DNA of 7,876 nt, taken from CAYGBW01 sp964348185 (GTDB lineage: Bacteria > Desulfobacterota > BSN033 > WVXP01). A program made the translations under genes and the position numbers. Below are positions 5,726 through 7,876 of this stretch, in pieces (position 1 is the first letter of the stretch; the number at the start of each line of letters is the position of its first letter). Below the pieces are notes generated by a model that worked only from the letters and a program-made list of their open reading frames with translations, searched no databases and was not told where the DNA came from. The stretch is from NCBI GenBank assembly GCA_964348185.1, contig CAYGBW010000025.1, positions 1 to 7,876 on the forward strand. Direction: 5' to 3'.

Positions 5726-5753
5726 TTGATGGGTTGAAAGGGCATGTTATAAT
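5726..5753 (+). promoter_or_regulatory. Sigma70 promoter of the four-cysteine small protein gene
   Basis: A perfect -10, TATAAT (5748-5753), is preceded after 16 bases by TTGATG (5726-5731, 4 of 6). This is the best promoter match in the window. The transcript would start near 5760 and lead into ATG 5791 with a leader of about 30 bases. Confidence 0.6.
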
Positions 5754-5790
5754 CTAGTTGGAAAGATGGTCCCATAAGGGGGTGACAACC

Positions 5791-5976
5791 ATGGGGAAAA
5801 AAGAAAAAGGATACTGTGTTGTCTGCTCTGAAGACCAACACGATATTAGATATAACATTTCCGAGGGTGACTGTTTGATGGAAGGTGAAAGAGGCGGCTG
5901 CGGATCCTTGTGGGTTAGCTACCGGGACATGGGTGGGCTCCCGATGAGTGGCCTCTGGACTCCCGACAGCTGGTAG
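5791..5976 (+). CDS. 61-residue four-cysteine protein, unknown
   Basis: ATG 5791 follows AAGGGGGTGA (5776-5785), one base away from the ideal anti-16S pairing sequence, and a consensus promoter lies upstream, so the gene is very likely expressed. The in-frame earlier start at 5758 lies at the predicted transcription start and is rejected. The 61-residue product has four cysteines: Cys9 and Cys12 (CVVC), Cys28 (GDCLM) and Cys37 (GGCGS). The spacing could make a small zinc site, with one close pair and two dispersed cysteines, or disulfides. It has no signal peptide or membrane segment. The C-terminus is rich in Gly, Pro and Trp (GLPMSGLWTPDSW). A terminator-like hairpin follows at 6048-6076. 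I recognise no family. The radical SAM gene starts 212 bases downstream on the same strand; a functional link is only a possibility. Confidence 0.62.
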   Translation: MGKKEKGYCVVCSEDQHDIRYNISEGDCLMEGERGGCGSLWVSYRDMGGLPMSGLWTPDSW

Positions 5977-6047
5977 TGTAGGTTTCTCTGAACGCGAGCC
6001 CAAGGGCCGGGGAGTCCGCGGGTTCCGTGGAGGGGGACCGTTGTGGC

Positions 6048-6076
6048 AAAAGCCATTGTGGATGGGTGGCTTTTTT
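6048..6076 (+). terminator. Intrinsic terminator after the four-cysteine protein gene
   Basis: AAAAGCCA (6048-6055) pairs perfectly with TGGCTTTT (6067-6074) around an 11-base loop, and six T run through 6071-6076, then CTCTTT. Only four of the pairs form the strong GCCA/TGGC core, so termination may be partial, letting some transcripts reach the radical SAM gene. Confidence 0.55.
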
Positions 6077-6105
6077 CTCTTTGACGTGAAGGCTGGGGAA
6101 GATCA

Positions 6106-6130
6106 TTCCAGAAATGAAAAATTCCTGGAA
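6106..6130 (+). promoter_or_regulatory. Dyad upstream of the radical SAM gene
   Basis: TTCCAG (6106-6111) and CTGGAA (6125-6130) form an inverted repeat with a 13-base AT-rich spacer. The distance between dyad halves suits a dimeric regulator. A TTGACG at 6081-6086 could be a -35 but has no matching -10, so the promoter of the downstream gene is unresolved. Confidence 0.25.
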
Positions 6131-6188
6131 AATTCGATAGACTTGTGGCATTGTTTTGGGAAGGAGACGGAAAGAGGGGGGTAAGAAT

Positions 6189-7876
6189 TTGAAAATCAGA
6201 TTGATTGACCCGACCGCTGAGGGATCTCTGTTGCGACATTCCCGTCGAGAGTTGAAATCGCTCTGGTTCGCTCACCTGAGCCTCACCACGTTGGCGGCGC
6301 TGACCCCAGAGGGCATTGACGTGGCCATCACGGATGAAAATGTGGAACCCATCGACTTTGCAGAAGAAGTTGATCTTGTGGGGATCACGGGAATGACGAT
6401 TCATGCTCAAAGGGCCTATGAAATTGCCCGTACCTTCAGAACTCGGGGGGTACCCGTGGTCATGGGGGGCCCCCATGCCTCGGCACTGCCCGAAGAGGCC
6501 AAAGAGCATGTGGATGCTGTGGTGATTGGGGAGGCCGAGCATGTTTGGGCGGATGTTCTGAAGGACGCCAGAGGGGAGACGCTCAAGCCTTTCTACCGGG
6601 CGAAAGAATTCTGCTCGATGGAGTCTGCGGTTCATCCCAGGCTGGACCTGTTGAACAAGAAGGGTGCATACTGGACCACAAGCTGCGTTCAAACATCCAG
6701 GGGGTGCCCCTTCAAGTGTGAGTTCTGTTACGTGACCCAATTCTTTGGAAACACCTACCGGTTTCGGCCTGCGGGTGAAGTCGTTGAAGAGGTAAAAAGG
6801 CTGCGAGACCATTTTGTTGTCTTCATTGATGATAACATTGCAGGGAATCAGAACTACGCCAGGGAGCTTTTCACGAAATTGACTCCTCTAAAAAAACAAT
6901 GGGCCGGCCAATCGAGCATCACCCTGGCCAAGAACGATGAACTGCTCAAGTTAGCCGCCCAGAGTGGGTGTGTCTCGCTTTTTCTGGGCATAGAGTCATT
7001 GTCCCCTGAGAACCTCCGGAGTGTCCATAAGTCTTTCAACAAGGTCGATGAATTCGAAGATTCCTTGAAAAAGATACACGACCACGGCATCATGGTCCTG
7101 GCTGGCCTGATTTTCGGGTTTGACCATGATGATGAAGGGGTGTTTGAGCGGACCGTCCGTTTCTGTGAACGGGCGAAGATCGAGGCTCCCTGCTTCTTTC
7201 TTCTCACGCCCCTGCCGGGAACCCCGTTTTTTGATCGAATGGAGGCAGAGGGCCGGTTGCTTCACAAGGATTGGTCGAAATACACAGGGGCTGAGGTTGT
7301 ATTCCGGCCGACACTGATGACAGAGGAGACCCTCCAAAACGGCTTCAATTGGGCCTGCCGGGAGATATACTCATACCGGTCAATAGCCAGGAGGGTGGTG
7401 CACCCCCAACAGCGGTTTTTTACCCGAATGGCAACCAACCTGGCCCTCAGAAAGGCTGCCAAGCGTAAACCCAAAGCCAGTCTCACTCGGGCTGCCTCGA
7501 TTATCAATAGGCTGAATACCTCCTTCCCCATAAGGGAAAAACAGACACTGATCCCGACCCTTCACCATTTGACCGTTGAAAAGGGCCGCCAGGCGGTGCG
7601 GGGAATTACCGAAGCCTTGACCGTCCATGTCACCCGTAATGAGCAGATGAAGACCCTATTTGTTCGCCTGGAGGGCTCGATCGACCTGAAATCGGCAGAG
7701 GAACTCATCAAGGGGATCAAAGAGGCCGCTGAGTGGGTCCAGGACAGATTCGTGATCGATTTCAAAGGAATCCAGTTTTTTTCCGGGAAGGCCATGGACC
7801 TGTTATTTGTGGAGAATTACAACACACCCCTGGAATGGAGGGACAGATTCCGGATCGTGAACCTTTCGGGTCGGAT
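6189..7876 (+). CDS. B12-binding radical SAM protein with STAS-like C-terminus (partial)
   Basis: The frame stays open for 562 codons to the window edge, so the 3' end is missing. The start is TTG 6189, with GAGGGGGG (6174-6181) seven bases upstream; MKIRLIDP is a typical opening for this family. Residues 1-125 form a B12-binding Rossmann domain (DLVGITGMTIHAQRAY, VVMGGPHAS, VIGEAE), without a visible DxHxxG ligand motif. The radical SAM core (about 160-360) has the CxxxCxxC cluster motif in RGCPFKCEFCY (Cys173, Cys177, Cys180), VFIDDNI (211-217), FLGIES (265-270) and LTPLPGTPFF (339-348). Such COG1032 enzymes perform SAM-dependent methylations, cyclisations or rearrangements; the substrate cannot be told. 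A basic helical linker (395-480) leads to about 487-562+, which has the strand-helix-strand order of a STAS domain (FVRLEGSIDLKSAEEL, VIDFKGIQFFSGKAMDLLF, RFRIVNLSG). That last assignment is my inference. Confidence 0.88.
   Translation, partial: MKIRLIDPTAEGSLLRHSRRELKSLWFAHLSLTTLAALTPEGIDVAITDENVEPIDFAEEVDLVGITGMTIHAQRAYEIARTFRTRGVPVVMGGPHASALPEEAKEHVDAVVIGEAEHVWADVLKDARGETLKPFYRAKEFCSMESAVHPRLDLLNKKGAYWTTSCVQTSRGCPFKCEFCYVTQFFGNTYRFRPAGEVVEEVKRLRDHFVVFIDDNIAGNQNYARELFTKLTPLKKQWAGQSSITLAKNDELLKLAAQSGCVSLFLGIESLSPENLRSVHKSFNKVDEFEDSLKKIHDHGIMVLAGLIFGFDHDDEGVFERTVRFCERAKIEAPCFFLLTPLPGTPFFDRMEAEGRLLHKDWSKYTGAEVVFRPTLMTEETLQNGFNWACREIYSYRSIARRVVHPQQRFFTRMATNLALRKAAKRKPKASLTRAASIINRLNTSFPIREKQTLIPTLHHLTVEKGRQAVRGITEALTVHVTRNEQMKTLFVRLEGSIDLKSAEELIKGIKEAAEWVQDRFVIDFKGIQFFSGKAMDLLFVENYNTPLEWRDRFRIVNLSGR

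Noticed and set aside
5608..6003. A 131-residue minus-strand frame
   Set aside because: It runs antisense through the miniprotein gene and its promoter, with low-information composition and no motif.
6147..6160. Sigma54-like -24/-12 element upstream of the radical SAM gene
   Set aside because: The GG at 6147-6148 is followed at the right distance by GG instead of GC, and the start would fall on the ribosome site.
5948..6184. A 78-residue plus-strand frame starting with GTG between the miniprotein and the radical SAM gene
   Set aside because: It overlaps the miniprotein gene, passes through the terminator-like hairpin, and has no ribosome site or recognisable motif.
5919..6812. A 297-residue open frame on the minus strand
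   Set aside because: It lies antisense to the well-supported radical SAM gene and the end of the miniprotein gene, has no recognisable motif, and its composition (Pro, Arg, Ser, His-rich) is typical of a shadow frame opposite a GC-rich gene.

Overview
The window reads like a chromosomal segment of a moderately GC-rich bacterium. The mix of families (a SixA phosphatase of the 'QHG' type, a flavin oxidoreductase with a GGATG signature, PlsY, and a B12-binding/radical SAM enzyme), with strong AGGAGG-like ribosome sites and some TTG starts, suggests a deltaproteobacterial (Desulfobacterota-like) lineage. That placement is inference from remembered family resemblance, not from a marker gene. I see no prophage, transposase, CRISPR array, rRNA or tRNA.

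Layout, left to right. Positions 1-998 hold no convincing ordinary gene. The first ~270 bases are unusually rich in inverted repeats and hairpins, and a possible 28-residue single-pass membrane microprotein lies at 320-406. Next is sixA (999-1487, +). Convergent to it is an FMN-dependent nitronate monooxygenase-like gene (1700-2668, -) with a recognisable promoter. Divergent from that is a gene for a 90-residue two-helix membrane protein of unknown function (2944-3216, +), followed by a hairpin and then ilvE, the branched-chain amino acid aminotransferase (3412-4329, +). Convergent to ilvE is a two-gene minus-strand unit: plsY, glycerol-3-phosphate acyltransferase (5505-4906), then a NYN/YacP-type putative RNase (4871-4344). 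On the plus strand, a 61-residue four-cysteine protein (5791-5976) has its own promoter, ribosome site and terminator-like hairpin. It is followed by a long, right-truncated gene for a B12-binding radical SAM protein (6189-7876+).

Functionally this is mostly a patchwork of short transcription units, not one pathway: membrane phospholipid synthesis (plsY), branched-chain amino acid metabolism (ilvE), RNA turnover (NYN protein) and redox or radical chemistry. The least ordinary parts are the right end, where the radical SAM protein appears to carry a STAS-like C-terminal domain and sits behind a small cysteine protein, and the gene-free but structured left end.
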